DNA of 57,055 nt from CANGYM01 sp044235825 (lineage in GTDB: Bacteria > Pseudomonadota > Alphaproteobacteria > JAJTHO01 > CANGYM01). Under the pieces are notes generated by a model, which was not told where the DNA came from, ran no database searches, and was given only the letters and a program-made list of their open reading frames with translations. Positions within the stretch are counted from its first letter, which is position 1. Each line of letters begins with the position of its first letter. Shown here one piece after another: positions 1 to 6,971 of this stretch. The translations under genes and the position numbers were made by a program. Location of the stretch: contig JBIIHL010000002.1 in assembly GCA_044235825.1 (NCBI GenBank), positions 1 through 57,055 on the forward strand. The letters run 5' to 3'.

Positions 1-152
1 CGACCGCTGATCCGGTATCCAGCGCCACTGTCAAAAGGCGCAGCCTTTTGCCTTTGTATTGTGAAAACTAAGGAACAAAACGCTTCGCGTTTTGGCATTT
101 GCGCTGGATCCCAGCTCGGCGCTCGCTATCGCTCGCTGGTCTGGGATGACAG
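1..152. repeat. dispersed structured repeat, copy 1 (truncated by window edge)
   Basis: This stretch matches 5671-5820 over almost its whole length. It folds into a multi-branch structure: ATCCAGCGC (17-25) pairs with GCGCTGGAT (101-109), enclosing two hairpins, CAAAAGGC/GCCTTTTG (32-39 with 43-50) and CAAAACGC/GCGTTTTG (76-83 with 87-94), each with a 3-base loop. Compared with copy 2 these stems are identical and the changes fall in the loops. The left outer arm lies outside the window; the right arm is GGGATGAC near 143-150. There is no coding capacity. It resembles the palindromic non-autonomous repeats scattered in many alphaproteobacterial genomes. Confidence 0.8.
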
Positions 153-212
153 AAATCAAACGAAAAAATTTAATTTATTGATTTTAAACAAAACTTTTTT
201 CTTGACAACCCC

Positions 213-241
213 TTGACTTTCGTATCCGCATTTTTTACAGT
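213..241 (+). promoter_or_regulatory. possible sigma70 promoter for an intergenic RNA
   Basis: TTGACT (213-218), a 17-base spacer and TACAGT (236-241) fit a vegetative promoter moderately well. No plus-strand gene follows, only structured sequence ending at a terminator-like hairpin near 555. Confidence 0.3.
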
Positions 242-329
242 GAAGGTATAGAAAGATCAGTTCAATTTTGTCGACATTCATTTTCTGATATTTCTGTCCA
301 TGGTCGGGGGGATGACCGGTTCCCCTTAC

Positions 330-366
330 AAAAAAACCCCTTCGGTGGTCCGGACCATCTTTGGGG
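330..366 (-). terminator. minus-strand hairpin with T-run
   Basis: Read on the minus strand, CCCC (366-363) pairs with GGGG (340-337) around the palindrome TGGTCCGGACCA, followed by seven T residues (336-330). It could end the hslVU transcript about 330 bases past its stop, or end a separate small RNA. Confidence 0.45.
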
Positions 367-533
367 ATTCTTCCGTCACCTGCTCATCCATTGCGACATC
401 GTCGCATCTAGGACAGCACAATCAAAGGCCCGACAGGATCATCCTTAGGGCTATCACAGAGCCAACCGCCCGTGGGTTGTGGGGCATGGCTGTCACCATA
501 GGGCGCAACCCGTGGCACCGTTCAGGGTGCTTT

Positions 534-556
534 GCCCCCTAAATCGGGGGCTTTTG
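534..556 (+). terminator. rho-independent terminator, plus strand
   Basis: GCCCCC (534-539), loop TAAATC, GGGGGC (546-551), then TTTT. No annotated plus-strand gene ends here, so the terminator points to a non-coding transcript from this intergenic region. Confidence 0.5.
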
Positions 557-692
557 TCAGGGGGCGGGATCACAGGCCTCCTTGAAACAAACCGTGATCA
601 AAGCCAAGACGCGCGTCTAACCTTTCTTTATTTTTCTTTGATAAACCAAATTTTTATTAACTTGAGAGGCTATACCTATCAGACACCCCCCC

Positions 693-2009
693 CTACAGCA
701 CAAACCGACTCAGGTCCGTATTTTTGGCCAAGGATGCTAGGCGTTCGTTGACATAGGGGACATCCAACGTGATGGCCGTGCCGGCATGATCGTTGGCGTT
801 GTAGCTGATATCGTCCGTTAAACGCTCCAGCAGGGTGTGCAAGCGCCGCGCCCCGATGTTTTCCACAGAGGCATTGATTTCTGTGGCCAGTTCCGCCAGA
901 CGCTCTATGGCTTCCTCGGTAAAAATCAAATCCACGGTTTCTGTTTTCAACAAGGCCACGTATTGCTTAATCAGGCTGCATTCCGGTTCTGTCAGGATGC
1001 GGCAGAAATCTTGACGGGTCAGGGGTTGCAATTCAACCCGAATGGGCAAACGGCCCTGAAGCTCCGGCAACAAATCCGAAGGCTTGGCCAAATGAAACGC
1101 GCCAGAGGCAATAAACAGAATGTGATCCGTTTTAACCTGCCCATGCTTGGTGGACACCACGGTGCCCTCGATCAGGGGCAAAAGATCCCGCTGCACCCCT
1201 TCACGGCTGACATCACCGCCCCGCATTTCCGAGCGGGCGCAGATTTTATCCACCTCGTCCAGAAACACGATCCCATTTTGCTCAACCCATGTTATCGCCG
1301 TTTTGATAATGTCATCATCATCCATCAGAGCATCACAGGCATCGGCAATCAAATACGCATACGAATCACTGACCGTGGTTTTTTTCTTTTTGGTTTGGGC
1401 GCCAAAGGATTTCCCAAGGATATCCCCCAGATTCATCATCCCCATCTGCGCCCCTGGCATGCCCGGGATATCAAAGGTTTTCATGGCCGAGGGGATATCT
1501 TTGACATCAATCTCGATGTCCCGATCGTTCAATTTGCCCTCGCGCAGCATGGTGCGAAATTTTTCGCGGGTGTCATGGCTGGCAGCATCCCCCACCAAGG
1601 CATCCAAAACCCGCTCTTCGGCCTCGGCTTCGGCGCGGGATAAAATCTCCGCCCTTTTGGTTTGACGGACCAGAACAATGGCCATTTCCACCAAATCCCG
1701 AATGATCTGCTCAACATCGCGGCCGACATAGCCCACTTCGGTGAACTTGGTGGCCTCCACTTTGATAAAGGGGGCATTGACCAGCTTGGCCAAACGGCGG
1801 GCAATTTCTGTTTTCCCCACACCGGTGGGCCCGATCATCAAAATGTTTTTGGGCAGAACCTCGGATTTTAAGGGCTCGTCCAGCTGTTTGCGGCGCCAAC
1901 GATTCCGCAGGGCATTGGCCACGGCCCGCTTGGCGTCAGCCTGTCCCACAATATAGCGATCCAGTTCAGCCACAATGGCTTTGGGGGTTAAATCAGCGTC
2001 GGTGGTCAT
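693..2009 (-). CDS. hslU: ATP-dependent protease ATPase subunit HslU (ClpY)
   Basis: This is the AAA+ unfoldase that feeds substrates to the HslV peptidase in the cytoplasm. Walker A GPTGVGKT lies near residues 60-67 and Walker B GIVFLDEVDK near 255. The carboxyl end, LSRFVL, is the short tail that docks into HslV pockets. The start is set at MTTDADLTPK (438 residues); the longer open frame would add 16 residues that belong to the end of hslV. The ATG overlaps the hslV stop as ATGA, so translation is coupled. No odd residues noticed; length and motifs are typical. Confidence 0.97.
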   Translation of the reverse strand: MTTDADLTPKAIVAELDRYIVGQADAKRAVANALRNRWRRKQLDEPLKSEVLPKNILMIGPTGVGKTEIARRLAKLVNAPFIKVEATKFTEVGYVGRDVEQIIRDLVEMAIVLVRQTKRAEILSRAEAEAEERVLDALVGDAASHDTREKFRTMLREGKLNDRDIEIDVKDIPSAMKTFDIPGMPGAQMGMMNLGDILGKSFGAQTKKKKTTVSDSYAYLIADACDALMDDDDIIKTAITWVEQNGIVFLDEVDKICARSEMRGGDVSREGVQRDLLPLIEGTVVSTKHGQVKTDHILFIASGAFHLAKPSDLLPELQGRLPIRVELQPLTRQDFCRILTEPECSLIKQYVALLKTETVDLIFTEEAIERLAELATEINASVENIGARRLHTLLERLTDDISYNANDHAGTAITLDVPYVNERLASLAKNTDLSRFVL

Positions 2010-2530
2010 GCAGCACTCAGGGTTTCTAGGGTCACAGTATCGTTGGTATAAACACAAATGCCAGCGGCGATGCGCATGGCTTTTTCGGCGATGCTTTTGG
2101 CATCCCCATCCAGATCATACAGGGCCAAGGCCGCGGCCAAAGCATAATTTCCGCCCGATCCAATGGCCATGACGTTTTCCTGGGGCTCTAAAACATCCCC
2201 CGTACCAGAGAGCAAAAGCATGGTGTGCTGATCCGCCACCAGCATCATGGCCTCTAGCCGGCGCAAATACCGGTCGGTGCGCCAATCCTTGGCCAACTCA
2301 ACACAGGCCCGCATCAGTTGGCCGGAATGTTTTTCCAATTTGGCCTCCAAACGCTCAAACAACGTAAAGGCATCGGCGGTGGATCCGGCAAATCCCACAA
2401 TCACTTTGCCATCGGCCAGCAAACGGACTTTCTTGGCATTGTTTTTAATAATGGTCGGCCCCAAAGACACCTGCCCATCGGCAGCGATAACAATGTCTTT
2501 TCCCTTGCGAACGGCAACAACGGTGGTCAT
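2006..2530 (-). CDS. hslV: ATP-dependent protease peptidase subunit HslV (ClpQ)
   Basis: This is the threonine peptidase of the HslVU proteasome-like complex. After removal of the initiator methionine the protein begins TTVVAVRKG, which puts the catalytic threonine at the mature amino terminus, as required in this family. That fixes the start at 2530 (174 residues); the open frame upstream adds 21 residues that would block processing. The motif ADGQVSLGPT follows as in other HslV proteins. It is the first gene of hslVU, and a heat-shock-like promoter lies 16-51 bases upstream of the start. Confidence 0.97.
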   Translation of the reverse strand: MTTVVAVRKGKDIVIAADGQVSLGPTIIKNNAKKVRLLADGKVIVGFAGSTADAFTLFERLEAKLEKHSGQLMRACVELAKDWRTDRYLRRLEAMMLVADQHTMLLLSGTGDVLEPQENVMAIGSGGNYALAAALALYDLDGDAKSIAEKAMRIAAGICVYTNDTVTLETLSAA

Positions 2531-2545
2531 GACTTTGATCCTTTC

Positions 2546-2582
2546 CCCGAATGATATAGGGCGCACACGGGGAAAAAACAAG
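2546..2582 (-). promoter_or_regulatory. probable heat-shock (RpoH) promoter of hslVU
   Basis: On the minus strand CTTG (2582-2579) lies at -35 and CCCTATATC (2561-2553) at -10. TTGTTT and TATATC are 17 bases apart. CTTG plus CCTATAT fits the alphaproteobacterial RpoH pattern, and hslVU is a classical heat-shock operon. Transcription would start near 2546, about 16 bases before the hslV ATG. Confidence 0.6.
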
Positions 2583-2623
2583 GGGCGCAACAACGCCTCT
2601 CTGGGCCAAAGCCCCTTTGTTTG

Positions 2624-2648
2624 AAAAACCCGATCACCCTTACGGGTT
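2624..2648 (-). terminator. rho-independent terminator of the trcR operon
   Basis: On the minus strand AACCCG (2648-2643) pairs with CGGGTT (2632-2627), followed by a T-run. The stop codon of the PCu(A)C-like gene lies in the loop. It separates the trcR operon from the hslVU promoter. Confidence 0.6.
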
Positions 2649-3122
2649 ATCCTTTTGTTTCAGCGGCATGGATTTTTCTTCACAGCAGCGTTTCACCTCA
2701 ACAGTGGTTTTTATGATCCCTGCATGACGAAACGTCAGCGTCACAGGAAAGGTATCCCCCACCTTTAAAATTTTTAAGGGCTGCTTTACCGTCAGGCGGG
2801 TGCGCCCAGGATCATAAAAGATCACCTGCTCTGCGGGAATATCCAGCGTTTCAACGGTGGTCAGGAGGGGGTTTTGGTTTTTTTGTGGGGCAAAAATCAG
2901 GCTCTGAAAAACAACTGTTTTCCCCAAAGGCGTTTCCGCCCGCAACAAAACATCGTTTTGGGGGGTTAAATTGCTCATGATCCCATAAATATGATATTCT
3001 GCCTTTTCTGTGGGGCCATAGGGAACCGTCCAAGCCGTATGAAAGGTCAGACCCTCAGGGCTGGCCCTGCCTGCCTCAGGCAAAACAAAAAGACACACCA
3101 AAACCAAAACAATCATTTTCAT
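2640..3122 (-). CDS. exported PCu(A)C-like (copper chaperone fold) protein lacking the metal ligands
   Basis: The protein has 160 residues and a signal peptide of about 20 residues (MKMIVLVLVCLFVLPEAGRA). The rest follows the PCu(A)C (DUF461) pattern, with PLKILKVGDTFPVTLTFRHAG near residues 115-138. In canonical members a His-x-Met pair and a second Met/His pair bind copper. Here the expected positions read YDPGRTRLTV and VVFQS, so the usual His and Met residues are absent. It could be a scaffold or a member with another ligand. The start lies one base after the stop of the upstream FAD-linked dehydrogenase gene, so both are in one operon. Fold assignment is good; function is open. Confidence 0.65.
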   Translation of the reverse strand: MKMIVLVLVCLFVLPEAGRASPEGLTFHTAWTVPYGPTEKAEYHIYGIMSNLTPQNDVLLRAETPLGKTVVFQSLIFAPQKNQNPLLTTVETLDIPAEQVIFYDPGRTRLTVKQPLKILKVGDTFPVTLTFRHAGIIKTTVEVKRCCEEKSMPLKQKDNP

Positions 3123-3123
3123 C

Positions 3124-4485
3124 TTAAAGCTCTGGATTCAATCGACAATGGGGATCCATACACGCCTTGATCCGCTGGGTCGCGGCCAAGACGCCCGCAT
3201 CTGCGTAATGATGATACAAGGTTTTTTTGAGTCTTCCCAGCCCATGTTCCGCGCTGATGGACCCATGATGACGCATCACCTGTGTATAGACCAAATCATG
3301 CAGCTGAGGGGCCTGATCCAAAAACGTCTCAGGCGCCTGCCCCAAGGGCGGCAAAAGATTATAATGCAAATTGCCGTCCCCCAAATGCCCAAAAATGATG
3401 GGCCGAATCCCGGGCACAGCACGCGCCAAAAGCGTTTGGGTGGTTTCCAAAAAAGAAGGCAATTCCGATAAGGGAACAGCCACATCATGCTTAATGCTGG
3501 GGCCCTGAACCCACGGCAATTCCCGTCTGGGATACCAGAGGGTTTTTTGATCCTCCTGCGTCATGGCAACGGCCACATCCTCAGCTTTCAGGGATTGCGT
3601 CAAAGCGGCAACGGCTTCCCCTGGATTTACAACGTGGGGCAAAATGATTTGTGTCAAAATGACCCACGGCGCTTTGGTTTTCAGGGGAACAGCAATACCC
3701 CGATGCTGCACCACCAAATCCAAGGCTTCGCGGGACATGATTTCAAAAGACTCAACATTGTCAGCCGTTTGCCCCAATAACCGATGCAGGAGCGATGTGG
3801 CAAAAACAAGATCCTGACAACCCACCATCACACTGATCGTGTTTTGCGGCAAACTCACCAATTTCAGGGTGGCGGCTGTGATCAGGCCCAACGTCCCCTC
3901 CGTTCCGATAAACAACTGCGCCACGTCAAAACCCACATTGTTTTTGGGCACGCGCACCAAGTGATTCAGGGGGGTGCCATCGGCCAAAACCCCCTCTATC
4001 CCGTAAATCAGGTGACGCGTCATGCCATGGCGCAGAACGTTGATCCCGCCGGCGTTGGTGGCGATATTCCCCCCCAAACGGCAGCGATCCGCCACCGACA
4101 GGCCCAAGGGAAACCTGAGGCCATGATCTTTGGCCGCATCATTGATCTGAAGCAGCGTGCATCCTGCCTCGGCCACCACAACGCGATCCTGCGGGTACAG
4201 GGCGCGAATGCGATTCATCTTCGAAAAATTAACCAGAATTTGGCGATCTCCGCCCGCCACCGCGCCACCCACCAGACCGGTGTTGCCGCCTTGGGGAACA
4301 ACAGACAGGTTATGATCGCAGCAAAACCGCACCAAACGCACAACGTCATCTTGGCTATGGGGAAACACCACCGCCAAAGGGGCACTGGTGAAACGCCCCC
4401 GCTGATCCTGCAGCCATGCCTGATCGACGTCTGCGGGCTCAAAAACCTTATGCGACCCTAAAAGAGACGTAAGATTTTGAAACAT
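3124..4485 (-). CDS. FAD-linked oxidoreductase, D-2-hydroxyacid dehydrogenase type
   Basis: A cytoplasmic flavoprotein of 453 residues of the vanillyl-alcohol oxidase/GlcD superfamily, which oxidises D-2-hydroxy acids such as D-lactate or D-2-hydroxyglutarate. FAD-binding motifs are PQGGNTGLVGG near 64-74, GGNIATNAGG near 138-147 and FIGTEGTLG near 193. The carboxyl half has FGHLGDGNLHYN and SAEHGLGRLK, typical of the FAD-oxidase C domain and of metal-binding His residues in D-2-hydroxyglutarate dehydrogenases. It overlaps the DUF192 gene by one base (TGATG). The substrate cannot be assigned from sequence; D-2-hydroxyglutarate or D-lactate are the best guesses. Confidence 0.85.
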   Translation of the reverse strand: MFQNLTSLLGSHKVFEPADVDQAWLQDQRGRFTSAPLAVVFPHSQDDVVRLVRFCCDHNLSVVPQGGNTGLVGGAVAGGDRQILVNFSKMNRIRALYPQDRVVVAEAGCTLLQINDAAKDHGLRFPLGLSVADRCRLGGNIATNAGGINVLRHGMTRHLIYGIEGVLADGTPLNHLVRVPKNNVGFDVAQLFIGTEGTLGLITAATLKLVSLPQNTISVMVGCQDLVFATSLLHRLLGQTADNVESFEIMSREALDLVVQHRGIAVPLKTKAPWVILTQIILPHVVNPGEAVAALTQSLKAEDVAVAMTQEDQKTLWYPRRELPWVQGPSIKHDVAVPLSELPSFLETTQTLLARAVPGIRPIIFGHLGDGNLHYNLLPPLGQAPETFLDQAPQLHDLVYTQVMRHHGSISAEHGLGRLKKTLYHHYADAGVLAATQRIKACMDPHCRLNPEL

Positions 4486-4952
4486 CAGGGTAAATCAAGG
4501 GTTTGCCCCACGGCCAGCCCCAGACGCTTGGCGTCTCCAGCGGGCACCTCCAAAACATAACGAGCGGGGCGATCCGTCCCCAAGGGGGATAAATCATGGG
4601 GCACCGCATCGGTCACAATGCCGACAATTTTGCCCTGAGCATCAATAAAAATCATATCCAGCGGGATAAAGGTATCTTTCATCCACATGGTGCGGGGGGC
4701 TTCCTCGGGCCAAACAAAAAGCATCCCTTGACCCTGCGGCAAAAACGTCCGCATCATCAATCCCTTGGCGCGGGATGCGTCTGTATCCACAATCTCCGCA
4801 ATCACGGTGTTATTTTTGCCGATAGAGATTTCCTCTGTGGGCAACCCATAATCTGAAACCGTCGACCGGAAAAAACCAAAAACAGCATACAAAACAACAG
4901 CCAACAGCAGAACGCCGCCAACCCAAAGTTTTTTATCGTTTTTGATGCTCAT
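4485..4952 (-). CDS. DUF192 family membrane-anchored protein
   Basis: A protein of 155 residues with an amino-terminal membrane segment (about residues 9-28) and a DUF192 domain. The family motifs are clear: RAKGLMMRTFLP, GMLFVWPEE, MWMKDTFIPLDMIFID and the ending VLEVPAGDAKRLGL. DUF192 proteins are small beta-rich proteins, usually exported, with no settled biochemical role. It sits between trcR, 11 bases upstream, and the FAD-linked dehydrogenase, with which its stop overlaps by one base. The domain call is secure, the function is not known. Confidence 0.9.
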   Translation of the reverse strand: MSIKNDKKLWVGGVLLLAVVLYAVFGFFRSTVSDYGLPTEEISIGKNNTVIAEIVDTDASRAKGLMMRTFLPQGQGMLFVWPEEAPRTMWMKDTFIPLDMIFIDAQGKIVGIVTDAVPHDLSPLGTDRPARYVLEVPAGDAKRLGLAVGQTLDLP

Positions 4953-4963
4953 AACAGTATCGG

Positions 4964-5521
4964 TTAAAGGTGGTCCATTTCATCAGCACCGGTTTCCACA
5001 ACAGCAGGAACCAATTTTTTGGTGATTTCGTTCAAATCCGCAAAGGAACACAGGCCCATATCCACAGGATTTTGGGGTTTAATGTTTTGCATATTCCAAT
5101 GGGTGCGGTCCCGAATTTTGGAAATGGTGTTTTTGGTGGTGCCAATCAGTTTTGAAATTTGGCTGTCAGGCATCTGGGGATAAAATTTCACCAACCATGC
5201 GATGGCATCGGGCTTATCGCCGCGCTTACTCAGGGGGGTGTATTTTGCCCCTTTTTTCTTGGTTTTTTGGGCCATCAGGGGGTTGTCTTTTAACTGCAGA
5301 TGGGCGGCGGGATCGGCCTCGCAGCGGGCGATTTCCTCTGGGGTGATCTGTCCATTGGCAATGGGGTTCACAGGATGCAACAGGGCGCCCCCCTCGCCAT
5401 CGGCCAAGGCCTGAATTTCCAATTCATGAAGGCCAGCCACCTGGGCAATTTGGCGAAATGTTAAGCGCGTGTTGTCAACAAGCCAAGCCGCCGTAGCCCG
5501 CGGCAAAAGAAGTTTTGTCAT
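4964..5521 (-). CDS. trcR: TrcR family cell-cycle transcriptional regulator (DUF1013)
   Basis: A protein of 185 residues matching the DUF1013 family, known as TrcR in alphaproteobacteria, a regulator that associates with RNA polymerase and affects cell-cycle genes. The conserved amino-terminal part (MTKLLLPRATAAWLVDNTRL, then TFRQIAQVAGLHELEIQALADG) is a helix-turn-helix-like region. The second conserved block WLVKFYPQMPDSQISKLIGT, followed by TKNTISKIRDRTHWN, contains another. Between them is a lysine-rich linker. It is first in a four-gene operon, with a clear promoter 50 bases upstream. The family is restricted to alphaproteobacteria, which supports the taxonomic call. Confidence 0.9.
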   Translation of the reverse strand: MTKLLLPRATAAWLVDNTRLTFRQIAQVAGLHELEIQALADGEGGALLHPVNPIANGQITPEEIARCEADPAAHLQLKDNPLMAQKTKKKGAKYTPLSKRGDKPDAIAWLVKFYPQMPDSQISKLIGTTKNTISKIRDRTHWNMQNIKPQNPVDMGLCSFADLNEITKKLVPAVVETGADEMDHL

Positions 5522-5571
5522 GAGAAAAGAGTCCTAACTGCCCCAACAGACACAAGAATTGAATGTGATCA

Positions 5572-5607
5572 GGCCGCAATCCTAAGAGCATGGATCGTTT
5601 TTGTCAA
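5572..5607 (-). promoter_or_regulatory. sigma70 promoter of the trcR operon
   Basis: On the minus strand TTGACA (5607-5602), a 17-base spacer and TAGGAT (5584-5579) form a strong vegetative promoter. The expected start is near 5572, giving a leader of about 50 bases. The rest of 5608-5644 shows nothing recognisable. Confidence 0.75.
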
Positions 5608-5644
5608 GATTTTTGACACATTTGGCTACCACCCCTCAATCTCA

Positions 5645-5820
5645 CCGTCATACCGGACAAGGGAGCGCAGCGACCGCTGATCCGGTATCCAGCGCAACTG
5701 TCAAAAGGCATAGCCTTTTGCCTTTATATTTTAAAAACAAAGAACAAAACGCTCCGCGTTTTGGCATTGGCGCTGGATCCCAGCTCGGCGCTCACTGCGT
5801 TCGCTGGGCTGGGATGACGG
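5645..5820. repeat. dispersed structured repeat, copy 2 (complete, 176 bp)
   Basis: Terminal arms CCGTCAT (5645-5651) and ATGACGG (5814-5820) pair perfectly. Inside, ATCCAGCGC (5687-5695) pairs with GCGCTGGAT (5770-5778) and encloses hairpins CAAAAGGC/GCCTTTTG (5702-5720) and CAAAACGC/GCGTTTTG (5745-5763). Compared with copy 1 the stem bases are conserved and the loops differ (GCA to ATA, TTC to TCC). No target-site duplication was obvious. It lies between the trcR promoter and the end of lpxD, so it may be transcribed as the 3' end of lpxD. Confidence 0.85.
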
Positions 5821-5867
5821 ATTATCAAGGGCATAAAAAAGTGAGGGATGGTGAGCGGATTTGCCCC

Positions 5868-6905
5868 CTACCCTTTTTCACGACCCACCACTTTTTTCAA
5901 ATACGCGATTTGTTTTAAAAACTCCCGCATGGGCATGGCGGGGCGGCCACCCACGGATTGATGATCGGGAACCTTGCGCATTACGCCGCTGCCCGCCGCG
6001 ATTTTGGCATGATGGCCAATGGTGATATGCCCAACAATCCCCACCTGCCCGCCAATATGGACATGATGGCCCACGGCTGTGCTGCCGGAAATCCCCACCT
6101 GCGACACAATAATGCTGTTTTCGCCAATGGTGACATTATGGCCAATTTGCACCAAATTATCGATCATGGTGCCGCGCCCAATGACCGTATCAGGACCGGA
6201 TCCCCGATCGATGCAGGTGTTGGCGCCGATGTCCACATGATCCTCTAGGATCACCCGCCCCAACTGCGGGATTTTTGTGGGCCCCACGCCATGATCAAAG
6301 GACGGGGCAAAACCAAAACCGGCCTGCCCAATGCGGGCCCCCGAATGCAAAACCACGTGATCCCCCACCAGGGCATGCGTCACCGTAACCTGCGGAAATA
6401 GCCAGCAAAAGGATCCCAGCTTCACCCCCTCGCCAATATAGGCTTGGCCCATGATGACGGTGTGATCCCCGATGTGGGCGCCTTTTTCGATGATGACTTG
6501 GGGGCCGATTCTACAGGCCTTGCCGATGACCACCCCCTCTGCCACAACGGCGGAAGGGTGCTGAAACGATTCCTGCGGATACGGCGGCGCGGGATACAAC
6601 AAACCCGCCGTTTTGGCAAAGGCCAAATAGGGTTGATCCGTCACCAACGCCACTGTGGATTCTGGAAGGGCGTGGGCCAAATCCGCCTCAACAAAACAGG
6701 CCCCCGCCTGCGTTGTGGCCAAGTGCTGGACGTATTTTCGGTTGCTCAGAAACGTCACATCCGTGGGACCGGCATGGGCAATGGGGGCCACATTGCTGAG
6801 ATTCAGGGTCAGGGGCACGGATGGCGCAACCTGCACCCCCGTGGCTGCGATAATCTCCGCCAGCGCAATGCTGTTTTTTTTGGGAAAAAAACGGGGATCA
6901 ATCAT
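5868..6905 (-). CDS. lpxD: UDP-3-O-acylglucosamine N-acyltransferase LpxD
   Basis: LpxD adds the second acyl chain in lipid A synthesis (acyl-ACP donor, cytoplasmic homotrimer). The protein has the amino-terminal uridine-binding domain (THVTFLSN-like block PTDVTFLSNRKY near 72-83) and then a left-handed beta helix of hexapeptide repeats (for example ILEDHVDIGANTCIDRG). The start is set at MIDPRFFPKK (345 residues, the usual length). The longer frame runs 48 codons upstream, through the divergent prmA promoter into the 5' end of prmA, and is unlikely. Unlike the common arrangement, fabZ and lpxA are not beside it; it faces prmA-lpxI-lpxB. Confidence 0.95.
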   Translation of the reverse strand: MIDPRFFPKKNSIALAEIIAATGVQVAPSVPLTLNLSNVAPIAHAGPTDVTFLSNRKYVQHLATTQAGACFVEADLAHALPESTVALVTDQPYLAFAKTAGLLYPAPPYPQESFQHPSAVVAEGVVIGKACRIGPQVIIEKGAHIGDHTVIMGQAYIGEGVKLGSFCWLFPQVTVTHALVGDHVVLHSGARIGQAGFGFAPSFDHGVGPTKIPQLGRVILEDHVDIGANTCIDRGSGPDTVIGRGTMIDNLVQIGHNVTIGENSIIVSQVGISGSTAVGHHVHIGGQVGIVGHITIGHHAKIAAGSGVMRKVPDHQSVGGRPAMPMREFLKQIAYLKKVVGREKG

Positions 6906-6920
6906 GACTATCTTTTTTCC

Positions 6921-6956
6921 TTGGGTTTCTTCGGCGCTACCCTTATAAAGCGATAA
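6921..6956 (+). promoter_or_regulatory. probable promoter of prmA-lpxI-lpxB
   Basis: TTGGGT (6921-6926), 17 bases, TATAAA (6944-6949). The predicted start near 6956 is 16 bases before the prmA ATG. No Shine-Dalgarno is evident there, so prmA may be read from a short leader. Confidence 0.45.
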
Positions 6957-6971
6957 CAGCACTTTGGCAAT

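Larger units (their letters stand above)
153..692. other. 540-bp non-coding region, structured; possible unassigned RNA
   Basis: No convincing protein gene lies here. It is rich in inverted repeats: TGCGAC/GTCGCA (392-397 with 401-406), palindrome TGGTCCGGACCA (346-357), terminator-like GCCCCC/GGGGGC plus T-run (534-555), GATCAC/GTGATC (568-573 with 594-599) and palindrome AGACGCGCGTCT (607-618). A weak promoter (TTGACT, 17 bases, TACAGT, 213-241) precedes the plus-strand terminator, so a transcript of about 300 bases is possible. On the minus strand a terminator-like hairpin lies at 330-366. I looked for RNase P, SRP, tmRNA and 6S signatures and saw none that I trust. Confidence 0.4.

Noticed and set aside
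300..542. 80-residue open frame in the first intergenic region
   Set aside because: Composition is low-quality, it has no Shine-Dalgarno, it spans hairpins and the terminator, and it matches no family I know.
837..1643. 268-residue open frame on the plus strand
   Set aside because: It lies wholly antisense to hslU, whose motifs are unambiguous.
5601..5918. 105-residue open frame across repeat copy 2
   Set aside because: It is translation of a palindromic repeat plus the antisense of lpxD.
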